Numbered from the stretch's first letter, positions 34,578-43,708 are shown. The stretch is DNA of 64,000 nucleotides from Plantactinospora sp040120695 (GCF_040120695.1 NZ_JBEEAC010000002.1:1-64000), one strand, 5' to 3'. The notes: generated by a model not told the origin, from the letters alone. Numbers and translations are program-made.

Positions 34578-35720
34578 GAGGAGTTGCTTGGTGACCACGT
34601 CGGGGTGGAAGGTGCGCTCGTAGCGGGAGCGGGCCCGTGGGGCGACGGCGGCGGCCGCGTCCCGGGCGGCGGGCAGCGCCCCGGCCAACGCGGCCGGGTC
34701 TGCCGGTACCAGCCAGCCCGACGCACCGGCCGGGTCGTCCGCGCCGACCAGGTACGGGATGCCACCGAGCGCGGTACCCAGCACCGGACGCCCGGCGGCC
34801 AGCGCCTCGATCACCACCGTGGGCAGTACGTCGTGCCAGGTCGGTACGGCCAGCACCACGGCGGCGGCCCGGAGCGCGGCGGCCACCCCGGCCCGGTCCA
34901 GCGGGCCGAGGAACTCGACGTCGGCCCGTTCGGCGGCCGCCGCCTCGGCCTGCGGTCGCAGTTCGCCGTCCCCGGCGATGCGCAGCGGCCCGAGCGCGCC
35001 GTCGGGATGCCGGCGCCAGGCGTCGAGCAGCAGCCCGACACCCTTCTCCGGGGAGAGCCGGCCGAAGAAGAGGAAGCCCTCGCCGAGCGGCGCCGGTGCG
35101 CCCGGGTCCGGGATGCCGTTCGGCTTCACCACGATCCGGTCGTCCGGGATGCCGTAGTCGCGCAGGTGTGCGGCGATCCCGGAGGTGAGCGCGATGTAGC
35201 GGTCCACGGAGCGCCAGGTCGGCCGGTGTACGGCCAGGGTGGTCGCCATCAGTGCGCTCTGTGCCCGGGAGCCCCGGTAGCAGCGGTGCACGATCGCCGG
35301 CACGCCGAGCGCCCGGCCCCGGCAGTCCTGGCAGATCTTTCCGTCCCGGAAGTAGAGCCCGGAGGAGCAGACCTGCCGGTAGTTGTGCACGGTCTGCACC
35401 ACCGGCACCCCGTGTCTGTGCGCGGTCCGGACCACCCAGGGCGAGAGCAGCGGGTACGGGTTGTGCAGGTGCAGTACGTCCGGCCGGTGCTCGATGATCA
35501 GCCGGCTCAGCTCCTGCTGCGCCTTTGGCGCGTAGATCGGCGAGATCGGCAGCAGCGCCTTGGCGGCCGGGGAGAACTCCGCGATCTCGTCGGAACTGCG
35601 CAGGAAGGGATGGACGGTCACCCCGGCGGCCCTGAGCTGGGTGATCTCCTGGTCGACGATGGTGTTCTCGCCGGAGGGCTGCGCCTCGCGGTACCGGTTG
35701 TGCGCCACGATCACCTGCAC
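34557..35720 (-). CDS. GT4 glycosyltransferase
   Basis: 387 residues from ATG 35720. GT-B fold: N-terminal acceptor half (DVLHLHNPYPLLSPWVV, QTVHNYRQVCSSGLYFRDGKICQDC) and C-terminal donor half (VKPNGIPDPG, FFGRLSPEKGVGLLLDAW, WHDVLPTVVIEALAAGRPVLGT with the EX7E motif). The Cys pair in the middle loop is common in this subgroup. It acts at the cytoplasmic face on a lipid-linked or surface polysaccharide. The acceptor is unknown. Confidence 0.88.
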   Translation of the reverse strand: MQVIVAHNRYREAQPSGENTIVDQEITQLRAAGVTVHPFLRSSDEIAEFSPAAKALLPISPIYAPKAQQELSRLIIEHRPDVLHLHNPYPLLSPWVVRTAHRHGVPVVQTVHNYRQVCSSGLYFRDGKICQDCRGRALGVPAIVHRCYRGSRAQSALMATTLAVHRPTWRSVDRYIALTSGIAAHLRDYGIPDDRIVVKPNGIPDPGAPAPLGEGFLFFGRLSPEKGVGLLLDAWRRHPDGALGPLRIAGDGELRPQAEAAAAERADVEFLGPLDRAGVAAALRAAAVVLAVPTWHDVLPTVVIEALAAGRPVLGTALGGIPYLVGADDPAGASGWLVPADPAALAGALPAARDAAAAVAPRARSRYERTFHPDVVTKQLLDVYTGM

Positions 35721-35804
35721 GCCGGTCGCCCCTCCTCCATGATCGCGTTCAGCCCCGTCCGCGCGTTCCGCGCCTGGCCGGGGATGAACGCTACCGTTAG
35801 TTCC

Positions 35805-36677
35805 GTGCCCGAGTTACCTGAGGTGGAGGCGCTCGCCGGCTACCTGCGCGAGCGGGCGGTCGGCCGGCGGGTCGACCGGATCGAGGTCGCGGCGATCAGC
35901 GCCCTGAAGACGTACGACCCGGCGCCGTCGGCGGCTGCCGGCCGGGAGGTCGTGGACGCAGGCCGGCACGGCAAGTTCCTCGACGTGACGCTGGCCGGGA
36001 ACGGCGAGCCGGAGCTGCACCTGGTGACGCACCTGGCCCGGGCCGGCTGGCTGCACTACCGGGAGGCGTTCAACTCGGCGATGCCGCTCAAACCCGGCAA
36101 GGGCCCGATCGCGCTGCGGGTACGCCTGGACGACGGGTCCGGTTTCGACCTGACCGAGGCCGGTACCCAGAAGAAGCTCGCCGTGTACCTGGTGACCGAT
36201 CCGAGCCAGGTGCCCGGGGTGGCCCGGCTCGGGCCGGACGCGCTCGCCGCCGACCTGCCCACCTTCGCCGAGCGGCTGCGCGGCCGGCGGGGGCAGGTCA
36301 AGGGGGTGCTGACCGACCAGGAGGTGCTGGCCGGGGTCGGCAACGCGTACTCGGACGAGATCCTGCACGCGGCGAAGCTGTCGCCGTTCGCGCTGACCAA
36401 CCGGCTCACCGACGAGCAGATGGCGGCGCTGCACGCGGCGGCCCGGCAGATTCTCGGCGACGCCGTCGAGCGGTCGCTGGGGCAGCGGGCGGCGGAGCTG
36501 AAGGGGGAGAAGCGGGCCGGGTTGCGGGTGCATGCCCGGACCGGGCTGCCCTGTCCGGTCTGTGCCGACACGATCCGTGAGGTGTCGTTCGCCGACTCCA
36601 GCCTCCAGTACTGCCCGAAATGTCAGACCGGCGGGAAACCTCTCGCGGACCGTCGGCTCTCCCGGTTGGTGCGCTAG
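35805..36677 (+). CDS. Fpg/Nei-family DNA glycosylase
   Basis: 290 residues from GTG 35805. After Met removal the protein starts PELPEVEAL, with the catalytic Pro and Glu. The helix-two-turn-helix (VLAGVGNAYSDEIL) is followed by a zinc finger (CPVCADTIRE, YCPKCQTGGKPLADRR). It excises oxidised bases and nicks the strand. The His/Arg-rich void-filling region (LHLVTHLARAGWLHY) suggests an actinomycete Fpg-2-like member, not necessarily MutM itself. Confidence 0.9.
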   Translation: MPELPEVEALAGYLRERAVGRRVDRIEVAAISALKTYDPAPSAAAGREVVDAGRHGKFLDVTLAGNGEPELHLVTHLARAGWLHYREAFNSAMPLKPGKGPIALRVRLDDGSGFDLTEAGTQKKLAVYLVTDPSQVPGVARLGPDALAADLPTFAERLRGRRGQVKGVLTDQEVLAGVGNAYSDEILHAAKLSPFALTNRLTDEQMAALHAAARQILGDAVERSLGQRAAELKGEKRAGLRVHARTGLPCPVCADTIREVSFADSSLQYCPKCQTGGKPLADRRLSRLVR

Positions 36678-36955
36678 CCCGTAGATTCAGCGATCGCGCT
36701 TGTACGTTGTGTGATCCCGGCCCACACACCGGGTCGAAATCGCCCAGCGGGCAAGAAATCGCCACCCGCCGGCTCTACCGCCGCCGCTGTCCGTCGGTAT
36801 AGTGACCCCGGTCTGCGACTCCGCTATGGGCAGCCCGCTACTCGTGTTTCGCGGGGCGGGCGGGGGCCGTCCCTCGGGCCGGCGTCCCCGACGATCGTTA
36901 TTGGGCCTCCGCGCCGCGAGGCGGCGCTCCGGACCGGATGAGGATCGGGGCCTGC

Positions 36956-38596
36956 ATGGGAGAGACTGAGACGGTGGGCGACCCGAGCCCTTACGGCAAA
37001 GGGGCGGCACGTGTCACGCGGGAGGACGTGGGTGAGGTGACGACAAGCCTCCAGCGCCCGGTAGGCAACGGCCGACCGAGTACTCTGCGTCACGTCGACA
37101 GCTTCGAGATCCAGCCACCGACGACTCGGCAGCCGAACGGGGTACCCCGGTCGGCGTGGGCGCGGGCGCGGCGGCGGGTGTCCCGCTGGCACCGGCCGTA
37201 CATCGCGATCCTCCTGCTGCTGGACTTCGGGGCGGCGGTACTGGCGAGTTGGCTCGCCATCTCGCAGTTCGACAAGGCGGCGTCCGGCTTCCAGATAAAC
37301 GACAATGACGCCACCTGGTTCCACACCGTGTCGTACCTGCTGCTGCCGCTCGGCTGGCTGATCGTGCTCTGGGGTAACGGCGCATACGACCGCCGCTACC
37401 TGGGGCTCGGCACCGACGAGTTCAAGCGGGTCACCCGGGCCGGGGTGGCGGTGGCGGCCACTGTCTCCTTCCTCGCCTTCGCCACCAAGACCGACCTGTC
37501 CCGGCTCACCGTCGGCACCGTGCTGCTCGGTGCCCTGCTGCTGATCCTGCTCGCCCGCTCCACCGCCCGGCTGATCCTGCACACCGTGCGCCGCCGCAGC
37601 AGCCAGGCCGCGCAGCGGATCGTGCTGGTCGGCACCCTGCCGGAGGCGCTGGAGGTCTACACGGCGATCAACCGGGTACCCGCCGCCGGGCTCAAACCGG
37701 TGGCGATCCACCTCACCGACGGTTACGCCGCGGCCCGGGGCCTCGAAACGCCGATCCCGGTCTACGCCGGCCGGGACATCCTCTCGCTGGTCCGCGAGGT
37801 CGGTGGCGACACCATCGCGGTCTGCGGCTCGGCCAGCACCGAGCCCGGCGAGCTGCGCCGGCTGGCCTGGCAGTTGGAGGGCTCCGGCGTCGACCTGATC
37901 GTGGCACCGCAGCTCACCGACATCGCCGGCCCCCGGGTGCACATCCGGCCGATCGAGGGTCTGCCGCTGCTGCACGTCGAGGAACCGACGCTCTCCGGCC
38001 CCGCGCTGCTGGCGAAGAACCTGCTCGACCGCTTCGCCGCCGGGCTGGGGCTGCTGCTGCTGGTCCCGCTCTTCGTCGCGATCGCGATCGCGATCCGGAT
38101 CTCCGATCCCGGGCCGGTCTTCTTCCGGCAGCCCCGGGTGGGGCACGAGGGGCGGACGTTCCGGGTCTGGAAGTTCCGGACCATGTACGTCGACGCCGAG
38201 CAGCGCCTGGCCAGCCTGGTCGACCAGAACGAGACCGACGGCATGCTGTTCAAGATCAAGCAGGATCCCCGGGTCTTCCCGGCCGGGCGGTTCCTCCGGG
38301 CCAGCTCGCTCGACGAGCTGCCCCAGTTGATCAACGTACTCCGGGGCGAGATGTCCCTGGTCGGTCCCCGCCCGCTCCCCGCCGACGACGGCGACTTCCT
38401 CGGCGACGTACGGCGCCGGCTGCTGGTCCGGCCCGGCATCACCGGGCTGTGGCAGGTCTCCGGCCGCTCCGACCTCTCCTGGGACGAGGCCGTCCGGCTG
38501 GACCTCTACTACGTCGACAACTGGTCGCTGGCGTACGACCTGAGCATCCTGTGGCGGACCGTCGGAGTGGTACTGGCCCGCAAGGGCGCGTACTAG
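36956..38596 (+). CDS. Polyprenyl glycosylphosphotransferase (initiating sugar transferase)
   Basis: 546 residues from ATG 36956; an ATG six codons upstream (36938) is also possible. Four or five N-terminal transmembrane helices, a CoA-binding-like middle domain (IVLVGTLPEALEVY), then the bacterial sugar transferase core: PVFFRQPRVGHEGRTFRVWKFRTM, SLDELPQLINVLRGEMSLVGPRPL, RPGITGLWQVSGRS. It loads the first sugar-phosphate onto undecaprenyl phosphate for exopolysaccharide. No polymerase or flippase lies nearby. Confidence 0.9.
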   Translation: MGETETVGDPSPYGKGAARVTREDVGEVTTSLQRPVGNGRPSTLRHVDSFEIQPPTTRQPNGVPRSAWARARRRVSRWHRPYIAILLLLDFGAAVLASWLAISQFDKAASGFQINDNDATWFHTVSYLLLPLGWLIVLWGNGAYDRRYLGLGTDEFKRVTRAGVAVAATVSFLAFATKTDLSRLTVGTVLLGALLLILLARSTARLILHTVRRRSSQAAQRIVLVGTLPEALEVYTAINRVPAAGLKPVAIHLTDGYAAARGLETPIPVYAGRDILSLVREVGGDTIAVCGSASTEPGELRRLAWQLEGSGVDLIVAPQLTDIAGPRVHIRPIEGLPLLHVEEPTLSGPALLAKNLLDRFAAGLGLLLLVPLFVAIAIAIRISDPGPVFFRQPRVGHEGRTFRVWKFRTMYVDAEQRLASLVDQNETDGMLFKIKQDPRVFPAGRFLRASSLDELPQLINVLRGEMSLVGPRPLPADDGDFLGDVRRRLLVRPGITGLWQVSGRSDLSWDEAVRLDLYYVDNWSLAYDLSILWRTVGVVLARKGAY

Positions 38597-38641
38597 CGAC
38601 CCGCTCGGGACGGCCTGCGGGGATCCGGCCGGACCGGTGGC

Positions 38642-39889
38642 TTGGCGAACCGGCCGACCAACCGTCAGGATCTCTGGGTGGGGTGGCCCAACCTGTCCAC
38701 CGCGGTGGCCGTGGTGGCGATGATCAGTGCACTGGCGGCTGCCCTCTTCGCCGTCGTCCGGCTGCGCGCCCGGCAGGGCATCGCCACCGCCACCCAGCGA
38801 GCCACCTACGAGGTACTGCACACCGCCGGGCTGGCCGCCGAGCCGCTGCGCGCCGGGCTCACCCCGGCCGGCGCGGCGAAGGCGGTCCGCCACCTGCGTA
38901 CCCTGGTCGGCTCCGCCGGGCTCGCGCTGGCCGACCGGGACCGGCTGCTCGCCATCGACGGGCGCGGCGGCCACCACGGCGAGCAGCTCCTCGCCGCCGC
39001 CGCCAACACCATCACGACCCGCCGGTCGACGGTGCTCGGCGAGTCCGAGCTGCGCTGTGACCGGGTCGACTGCCCGGTCCGGGGCGCGGTGATCGCCCCG
39101 CTGACCGGCCCCGACGGCCTGGCCTGCGCCGCGCTGGTGGCGATCGTCGACGATCAGCCGGCACCCGGTCTGGTGCAGGCCGCGCTGGAGACGGCGCACT
39201 GGGCCGGCGCCCAACTCGCGCTCGCCGAACTCGACTCGTCGCGGGAGCGGCTGGCCCGGGCCGAGGTACGCGCCCTGCGGGCCCAGATCAGCCCACACTT
39301 CATCTACAACGCCCTGACCGCGATCGGCTCGTTCGTCCGGACCGACCCGGAGCGGGCCCGGGAACTGATCCTGGAGTTCGCCGAGTTCACCCGCTACTCC
39401 TTCCGGGCGCACGGCGAGTTCACCACGCTCGCCGAGGAGCTGCGCTCGATCGACCGCTACCTGACCATCGAGCGGGCCCGGTTCGGCGACCGGCTCCAGG
39501 TGAAGTTGCAGATCGCCCCGGAGGTGCTGCCGGTCAGCCTGCCGTTCCTCTGCCTGCAACCACTGGTCGAGAACGCTGTCCGGCACGGGCTGTCCCGCAA
39601 GCCCGGGGTGGGGATGATCAGCATCGAGGCCCGGGACGCCGGGGCGGAATGCCACATAACCGTCGAGGACGACGGCGTCGGGATGGACCCGGCCGCGCTG
39701 GCCGCCGGCATCGCCGACGACCCGGCCGACGACTCCGGCCAGCACGTCGGCCTCTCCAACGTGGACGAACGGCTCCGGTCGGTCTTCGGGGACCAGTTCG
39801 GCCTGGTCGTCGAGACCGACCTCGGATCGGGTACGAAGGTGAGCATGCGGATACCGAAGTTCCACCGTCATGTCCGGGCGAGCACGTGA
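38642..39889 (+). CDS. LytS-type sensor histidine kinase
   Basis: 415 residues from TTG 38642; GTG 38678, preceded by AGGA, may be the real start. One N-terminal transmembrane helix (AVAVVAMISALAAALFAVV), a GAF-like region, then the His_kinase domain with the phospho-acceptor in RAQISPHFIYNALTAI. An HATPase_c domain follows (PLVENAVRHGL, DDGVGMDP, GLSNVDERL). It phosphorylates the LytTR regulator 53 bp downstream. The signal is unknown. Confidence 0.9.
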   Translation: MANRPTNRQDLWVGWPNLSTAVAVVAMISALAAALFAVVRLRARQGIATATQRATYEVLHTAGLAAEPLRAGLTPAGAAKAVRHLRTLVGSAGLALADRDRLLAIDGRGGHHGEQLLAAAANTITTRRSTVLGESELRCDRVDCPVRGAVIAPLTGPDGLACAALVAIVDDQPAPGLVQAALETAHWAGAQLALAELDSSRERLARAEVRALRAQISPHFIYNALTAIGSFVRTDPERARELILEFAEFTRYSFRAHGEFTTLAEELRSIDRYLTIERARFGDRLQVKLQIAPEVLPVSLPFLCLQPLVENAVRHGLSRKPGVGMISIEARDAGAECHITVEDDGVGMDPAALAAGIADDPADDSGQHVGLSNVDERLRSVFGDQFGLVVETDLGSGTKVSMRIPKFHRHVRAST

Positions 39890-39941
39890 CCGGGGCCGGG
39901 CCGGTGCACCGGGACCGGCAGGGGTTGTGGAGGGCTGACCC

Positions 39942-40697
39942 GTGACCGGTTTCCTGCGCGTGTTGGCCGTCGACGACGAACCACCGGCGCTCGACGAGCT
40001 GGCGTACCACCTGCGGGCCGATCCACGGGTGTCCCGGCTGCACACCGCCGGCGACGCCACCGAGGCACTGCGGGTGCTCCGGGACGCCGACGTCGACGTG
40101 GTCTTCCTCGATATCCGGATGCCCGGCCTCGACGGCGTGGAGCTGGCCCGGGTACTCCGCCGGTTCGCCCGGCCACCGGCGATCGTCTTCGTCACCGCGT
40201 ACGACGACGGGGCGGTCGACGCCTTCGACCTCGGCGCCACCGACTACGTGCGCAAGCCGGTCCGGGCCGAGCGGCTCGCCGAGTCGCTGCGTCGGGTGGT
40301 CGGCTCCCGGGTGGTACCCACCCATCCGGCGGCACTGGCCCGGGCCGAACCCGACCCGACGATCCCGGTGGAGCTGGCCGGCACCACCCGGATGCTGCCC
40401 CGCTCGGCCGTACGCTGGGTCGAGGCGCAGGGCGACTACGCCCGGCTGCACACCGCCGACGGCTCACACCTGGTGCGGGTGCCGCTGGCCACCCTCGCCG
40501 AGCGGTGGGCCGACGCGGGCTTCGTCCGGATCCACCGCTCCTACCTCGTGCAGCTCCGGTTGATCGCCGAACTCCGGCTCGCCAACTCCGGGTACGTCGT
40601 GGTGGTCGACGACACCGAGCTGCCGGTCAGCCGCCGGCACACCCGGGAGCTGAAGGACAAGCTGGTCCGGGCGGCGAAGCAGGACTGGAACCGCTGA
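39942..40697 (+). CDS. LytTR-family response regulator
   Basis: 251 residues from GTG 39942. The receiver domain has the acidic pair VDDE, the phospho-Asp in VVFLDIRMPG and the Lys in RKPVRAE. The C-terminal LytTR DNA-binding domain is VRWVEAQGDYARLHTADGSH, RIHRSYLVQL, and VSRRHTRELKDKL. Partner of the upstream LytS kinase. Confidence 0.92.
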   Translation: MTGFLRVLAVDDEPPALDELAYHLRADPRVSRLHTAGDATEALRVLRDADVDVVFLDIRMPGLDGVELARVLRRFARPPAIVFVTAYDDGAVDAFDLGATDYVRKPVRAERLAESLRRVVGSRVVPTHPAALARAEPDPTIPVELAGTTRMLPRSAVRWVEAQGDYARLHTADGSHLVRVPLATLAERWADAGFVRIHRSYLVQLRLIAELRLANSGYVVVVDDTELPVSRRHTRELKDKLVRAAKQDWNR

Positions 40698-40715
40698 CCC
40701 GCCGCCCGCAGACCG

Positions 40716-41123
40716 CTACTTCGGTTCGGTGAAGCGGATGCTGTTGCCGAAGGGGTCACGCAGGCCGCAGTCGATGCCGTACGGGCGTTCGGTCGGTTCC
40801 TCGGTGAACTCGACGCCCCGGCCCAGCAGCGTCTCGTACGTCTTGCGGCAGTCGTCGGTGCTGAAGATGAGCCAGCCGCCCATCGCACCCTTCGTCACCA
40901 ACTCCCGGACCTGCTTGGCCGTCTCCTCGGAGAGTGCCGGCGGCCCCGGCGTCGTCAACAGGATCTGCCGCTCCGGAGAACCGGGGACGTTGACGGTCAG
41001 CCAGCGCATGAAGCCGAGGTCGGCATCCGTGTGGACCTCCAGGCCGAGCGTGCCGACGTAGAAGTCGAGGGCCTCGTCCTGGTCGAGTACGTAGATCTGC
41101 GAGTGCGTGATGGCGTTGAACAT
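40716..41123 (-). CDS. VOC-family (glyoxalase-like) protein
   Basis: 135 residues from ATG 41123 (an upstream frame extension is unlikely). Two beta-alpha-beta-beta-beta modules: SQIYVLDQDEALDFYVGTLGLEVHTD and GWLIFSTDDCRKTYETLLGRGVEF with a late RDPFGNSIRF. Candidate metal ligands are His and Glu at the usual positions. An AraC regulator follows on the same strand, a common pairing. Confidence 0.88.
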   Translation of the reverse strand: MFNAITHSQIYVLDQDEALDFYVGTLGLEVHTDADLGFMRWLTVNVPGSPERQILLTTPGPPALSEETAKQVRELVTKGAMGGWLIFSTDDCRKTYETLLGRGVEFTEEPTERPYGIDCGLRDPFGNSIRFTEPK

Positions 41124-41205
41124 GTCCCTCACGCTACGGCCAGAGCCGGCCGGAAACTTATCCAAAACCGCTCAGTCGGCGGGCTGTTCCGGCAGCTCAG
41201 CGGCG

Positions 41206-41598
41206 TCAGGCGGTCGGTCGCATCCAGGCCATCGTGAAGCAGGTCGGCACGTTCAGCGCCGCCGTCCCCTTCCGGTACGCCCGCGGGGAGCAGCCGACGA
41301 TGTCCCGGAACGTCCGGCTGAAGGTGCCGAGGCTGCCGAAGCCGACATCGAAGCAGATGTCGGTCACGCTTCGCCCGGTCTCCCGGAGCAGGAACATCGC
41401 CCGCTCGACCCGGCGCCGCTGGAGATAGCGGTGCGGCGTCTCGCCGAAGGTGGCCCGGAAGGTACGCGTGAAGTGCGCCTCCGAGACGTGCGCGATCCGG
41501 GCCAGCGTCGGTACGTCCAGCGGCTGCGCGTACGCCCGGTCCATCGCGTCCCGGGCCCGGAGCATCCGGCGGTTACGCTCCTCCACTGCCCGGCTCAC
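41206..41598 (-). CDS. AraC-family regulator, DNA-binding domain only
   Basis: 130 residues from GTG 41598; an ATG at 41634 would add 12. It consists of one AraC/XylS double helix-turn-helix: LDVPTLARIAHVSEAHFTRTFRATFGETPHRYLQ and SVTDICFDVGFGSLGTFSRTFRDIVGCSPRAYR. No effector domain. It probably controls the adjacent VOC gene 82 bp downstream. Confidence 0.88.
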   Translation of the reverse strand: MSRAVEERNRRMLRARDAMDRAYAQPLDVPTLARIAHVSEAHFTRTFRATFGETPHRYLQRRRVERAMFLLRETGRSVTDICFDVGFGSLGTFSRTFRDIVGCSPRAYRKGTAALNVPTCFTMAWMRPTA

Positions 41599-41675
41599 GG
41601 CTCCATCACACCACGCTCTGCCGAGCAGCCGCATTCGTCCACCCTGCCGGAAAGCTCGCCGACGGCGAAAACAAG

Positions 41676-41724
41676 GCGTCGCGCATCACCTGACAGAACC
41701 GCGTCGCGCATCAGCTGACGGACC
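41676..41724. repeat. Two ~25-bp direct repeats past the cutA stop
   Basis: GCGTCGCGCATCACCTGAC(A) and a near copy (41676-41700 and 41701-41724) lie between cutA and the AraC gene, near the presumed left limit of the element remnant. Confidence 0.75.
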
Positions 41725-41777
41725 AAAGAGAGGCAAAAAAGGGCGGCAGCCGGGCCGGTCAACGAGGTCGGTGCGGG

Positions 41778-42098
41778 CTACGTCATGGTCTCGTTCAGAA
41801 CCCATTGCAGGTAGGCGGGGTTGCCGTGTACCACAGGCACGGCGATGACGCAGGGCACATCGTACGGGTGTTCCTCGTTGGCGCGTGCCGTGAGGCGTTC
41901 GACCAGGCTTGCCCGGGTGTGCAACGCCACTCGAGCCTCCGGTTCGTCGTGAACGCTGCCCTGCCAGCGGTAGATGGAGCGGATTGGAGCGATGTTGTGT
42001 CCGCATGCGGCTAGCCGGTCGTCGACCAGGCGGCGAGTGAATTCGGCAAGCCATTCTGCGTCCGGGCCGGTGATGATCACCTCGACTACATCAGTCAC
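41778..42098 (-). CDS. cutA: CutA-like divalent cation tolerance protein
   Basis: 106 residues from ATG 42098. Small ferredoxin-like CutA1 fold: RRLVDDRLAACGHNIAPIRSIYRWQG, EARVALHTRASLVERLTARANEEHPYDVPCVIAVPV, PAYLQWV. Homologues form trimers and bind copper; the function is debated. It overlaps the upstream XRE gene by ATGA and was probably carried with it into the mobile region. Confidence 0.88.
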   Translation of the reverse strand: MTDVVEVIITGPDAEWLAEFTRRLVDDRLAACGHNIAPIRSIYRWQGSVHDEPEARVALHTRASLVERLTARANEEHPYDVPCVIAVPVVHGNPAYLQWVLNETMT

Positions 42099-42703
42099 TT
42101 CCCGCCCTCCTCGGTCTTGAGTCGGTCAATGATGGAGCGCGCCTCCTGCTCGCTGTGCGCCATGCCGCCGAATCCAGTGACGATCTTGCCGTCGTAGCTC
42201 AGCCCCACCCAGCGACCGGCCATCTCTTGCCCGTGCGGGTGAAGCACGAAGTACATCGTTCCCTTGGACCGCACAGAACCATCGTTGGCCGCGTACCAGC
42301 CCATGAGGATCTCGTTATCCCACAGGCGAAGCTCGCCACGCCAGTGGTAGCCTCCGTCCTCGACCTCGATGCCACGGGTGACGGCCTGGAGCTGGAGTAC
42401 GTCGCCCTCTTGGCGGAACCGCACCTCTTGCGCGGTGATCACCTCAGCGCCGTCCTTCGATGTCTGCCAGGACGCCCACCAGTCGCCCGAGAGGTTGACG
42501 CGGTGGGTCGGGATGCCGGCCAGCTCGCCGACGGTGATCTGTAGCGCCTTGGCGATCGCGACGGCGACTGAGAACAGCGGCTGCTGCTCGCCGGCCTCGT
42601 ACCGCCGGATCTGGCGCTTGTCGACACCGGCTGCGGCAGCGAGATCCGCCTGAGAAACGCCGAGTTCTGTCCTACGTCGCCGGATGACTTCCGAGATCTC
42701 CAC
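42095..42703 (-). CDS. XRE regulator with C-terminal lipocalin-like domain
   Basis: About 202 residues. GTG 42703 is preferred because a promoter (TTGTCA-17-CAGAAT) places transcription start on it; an ATG at 42757 would put the -10 box inside the gene. The N-terminal helix-turn-helix is RTELGVSQADLAAAAGVDKRQIRRYEAGEQQP. The C-terminal beta-rich domain (LSGDWWASWQTSKDG, YHWRGELRLWDNEILMGWY, AGRWVGLSYDG) may bind a ligand. Autoregulation is likely, as a palindrome lies between -35 and -10. Confidence 0.78.
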   Translation of the reverse strand: MEISEVIRRRRTELGVSQADLAAAAGVDKRQIRRYEAGEQQPLFSVAVAIAKALQITVGELAGIPTHRVNLSGDWWASWQTSKDGAEVITAQEVRFRQEGDVLQLQAVTRGIEVEDGGYHWRGELRLWDNEILMGWYAANDGSVRSKGTMYFVLHPHGQEMAGRWVGLSYDGKIVTGFGGMAHSEQEARSIIDRLKTEEGGK

Positions 42704-42738
42704 GTCGTAATTCTGGGGGACTAAGTAGTCCTTGACAA
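42703..42738 (-). promoter_or_regulatory. Leaderless promoter with internal operator
   Basis: Minus strand: -35 TTGTCA (42738-42733), 17-bp spacer, -10 CAGAAT (42715-42710), predicted start at the GTG codon (42703). The spacer contains GGACTA and TAGTCC (42718-42731), an inverted repeat placed to block RNA polymerase. Confidence 0.65.
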
Positions 42739-42770
42739 CCGGACGAGCGGGTCCCATATTGGAAGTGGCT

Positions 42771-42796
42771 AACTAGTCCCCTAGTTGAGGACTAAG
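42771..42796. promoter_or_regulatory. Second operator cluster with GGACTA/TAGTCC hexamers
   Basis: AACTAG and CTAGTT (42771-42786) enclose TAGTCC, and GGACTA follows at 42790. The same hexamers occur in the XRE promoter 40 bp away, so one regulator may control both this promoter and the plus-strand module starting at 42862. Confidence 0.5.
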
Positions 42797-42861
42797 AAGG
42801 TTCAGCGGGCGCTCACCCGCTGAGGTCGGTGCATCGGTTCTCTCCCCGAAAGGACCACACG

Positions 42862-42960
42862 ATGCCTGTTCAGCGTCCCTGCGCGTCGCGTCTCGGATCT
42901 TCAGACAAGGTCCCGACCCTGCCCTCGTTCCCGGGACGTGGCGGGAGATGGTCGCGGTGA
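42862..42960 (+). CDS. Short basic ORF opening regulatory module A
   Basis: 32 codons from ATG 42862, ending in GRGGRWSR. The counterpart in the intact module (53499-53735) ends GHGGRRSR at the same position. Its TGA overlaps the GTG of the next gene. It looks like a shortened copy; function unknown. Confidence 0.4.
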   Translation: MPVQRPCASRLGSSDKVPTLPSFPGRGGRWSR

Positions 42961-43304
42961 GCGGGGCGCCTCGGCAGCGGCCCGAGGTGGCACATCCGCC
43001 GTGGTGTGTGCCTCAGCGGTGTGAGTTCGTGGTGCCGCCGCAGATGCAGCACGCGCTTCGCCATCACAAGGGGCCGGTACGGAGTTTCGGCGACCGGCGC
43101 GGCGGCGGCAACGCCGTCGTGTACCTGTTCGCCGGGCAGGCAGGTCAGCCAATGATCGGGCTTCATGCTGTCGGCCGGTGGTGGGGATCTGGCGGGGCCG
43201 CGCTTCGGCTGGCCGAGGTGTGGCGGCTCGCTCGGCACCTGGACGAACTGCTGCACCAGGCCGGTTTCACTCCGCCACAGGGAGACGACCATGGCCGGCA
43301 ATGA
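42957..43304 (+). CDS. DUF6907-like small AICE protein, module A copy 1
   Basis: 115 residues from GTG 42957. Segments PPWCVPQRCEF and a C-terminal LRLAEVWRLARHLDELLHQAG match the DUF6907-style layout (Trp-Cys head, single helix tail) of proteins beside GntR regulators in actinomycete elements. It aligns over its whole length with 53732-54079. Function unknown. Confidence 0.65.
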   Translation: MSGAPRQRPEVAHPPWCVPQRCEFVVPPQMQHALRHHKGPVRSFGDRRGGGNAVVYLFAGQAGQPMIGLHAVGRWWGSGGAALRLAEVWRLARHLDELLHQAGFTPPQGDDHGRQ

Positions 43305-43647
43305 CCACAACGCCGGAGGGCTGCCGTGGACGAGGGGCCTGCGGCGTGACGTGTGCCCCGTCTGGTGTCAGGGCTGCGTCGCTGCGGACACGAGGCACCG
43401 TAGCCGGCTGGCGACCGTCGGCCGGGAGGGTAGCGGTTGGCTCAGCGTCCAGCTCGTCGCTGATCGCGGCGCCGCGCACGCTCCGCTGTTGAAGGTCGAT
43501 GTCACGCGCTACGGGTCTACCGAAACCGTCCTGCTCACATTCGCGCAGACAGGGCGGATACTCGCTGAGATCATCCACCTTCCCCATCCGGTCGGAGCCT
43601 GGCAGCTTCGAGATGATCCGCTGCTTGGGAACGAGGGCGGTGACTGA
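43291..43647 (+). CDS. DUF6907-like small AICE protein, module A copy 2
   Basis: 118 residues from ATG 43291, overlapping the previous gene by 14 bp. CPVWCQGCVAADTRH resembles a Cys/His metal site, then WLSVQLVADRG and ETVLLTFAQTGRILAEI. Nearly identical to 54066-54419 in module B. Confidence 0.65.
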   Translation: MAGNDHNAGGLPWTRGLRRDVCPVWCQGCVAADTRHRSRLATVGREGSGWLSVQLVADRGAAHAPLLKVDVTRYGSTETVLLTFAQTGRILAEIIHLPHPVGAWQLRDDPLLGNEGGD

Positions 43648-43708
43648 CCGGCGCGACAGGTCGACGGCCCGGCAGACGTACCAACGTCTGGGCGATAGCG
43701 TAAGCGTC

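Noticed and set aside
36824..40240. 1138-codon minus-strand open frame
   Set aside because: It is antisense to the sugar transferase, LytS and LytTR genes. It is rich in G, R, P and Q with no domain, a shadow of high GC3 coding.
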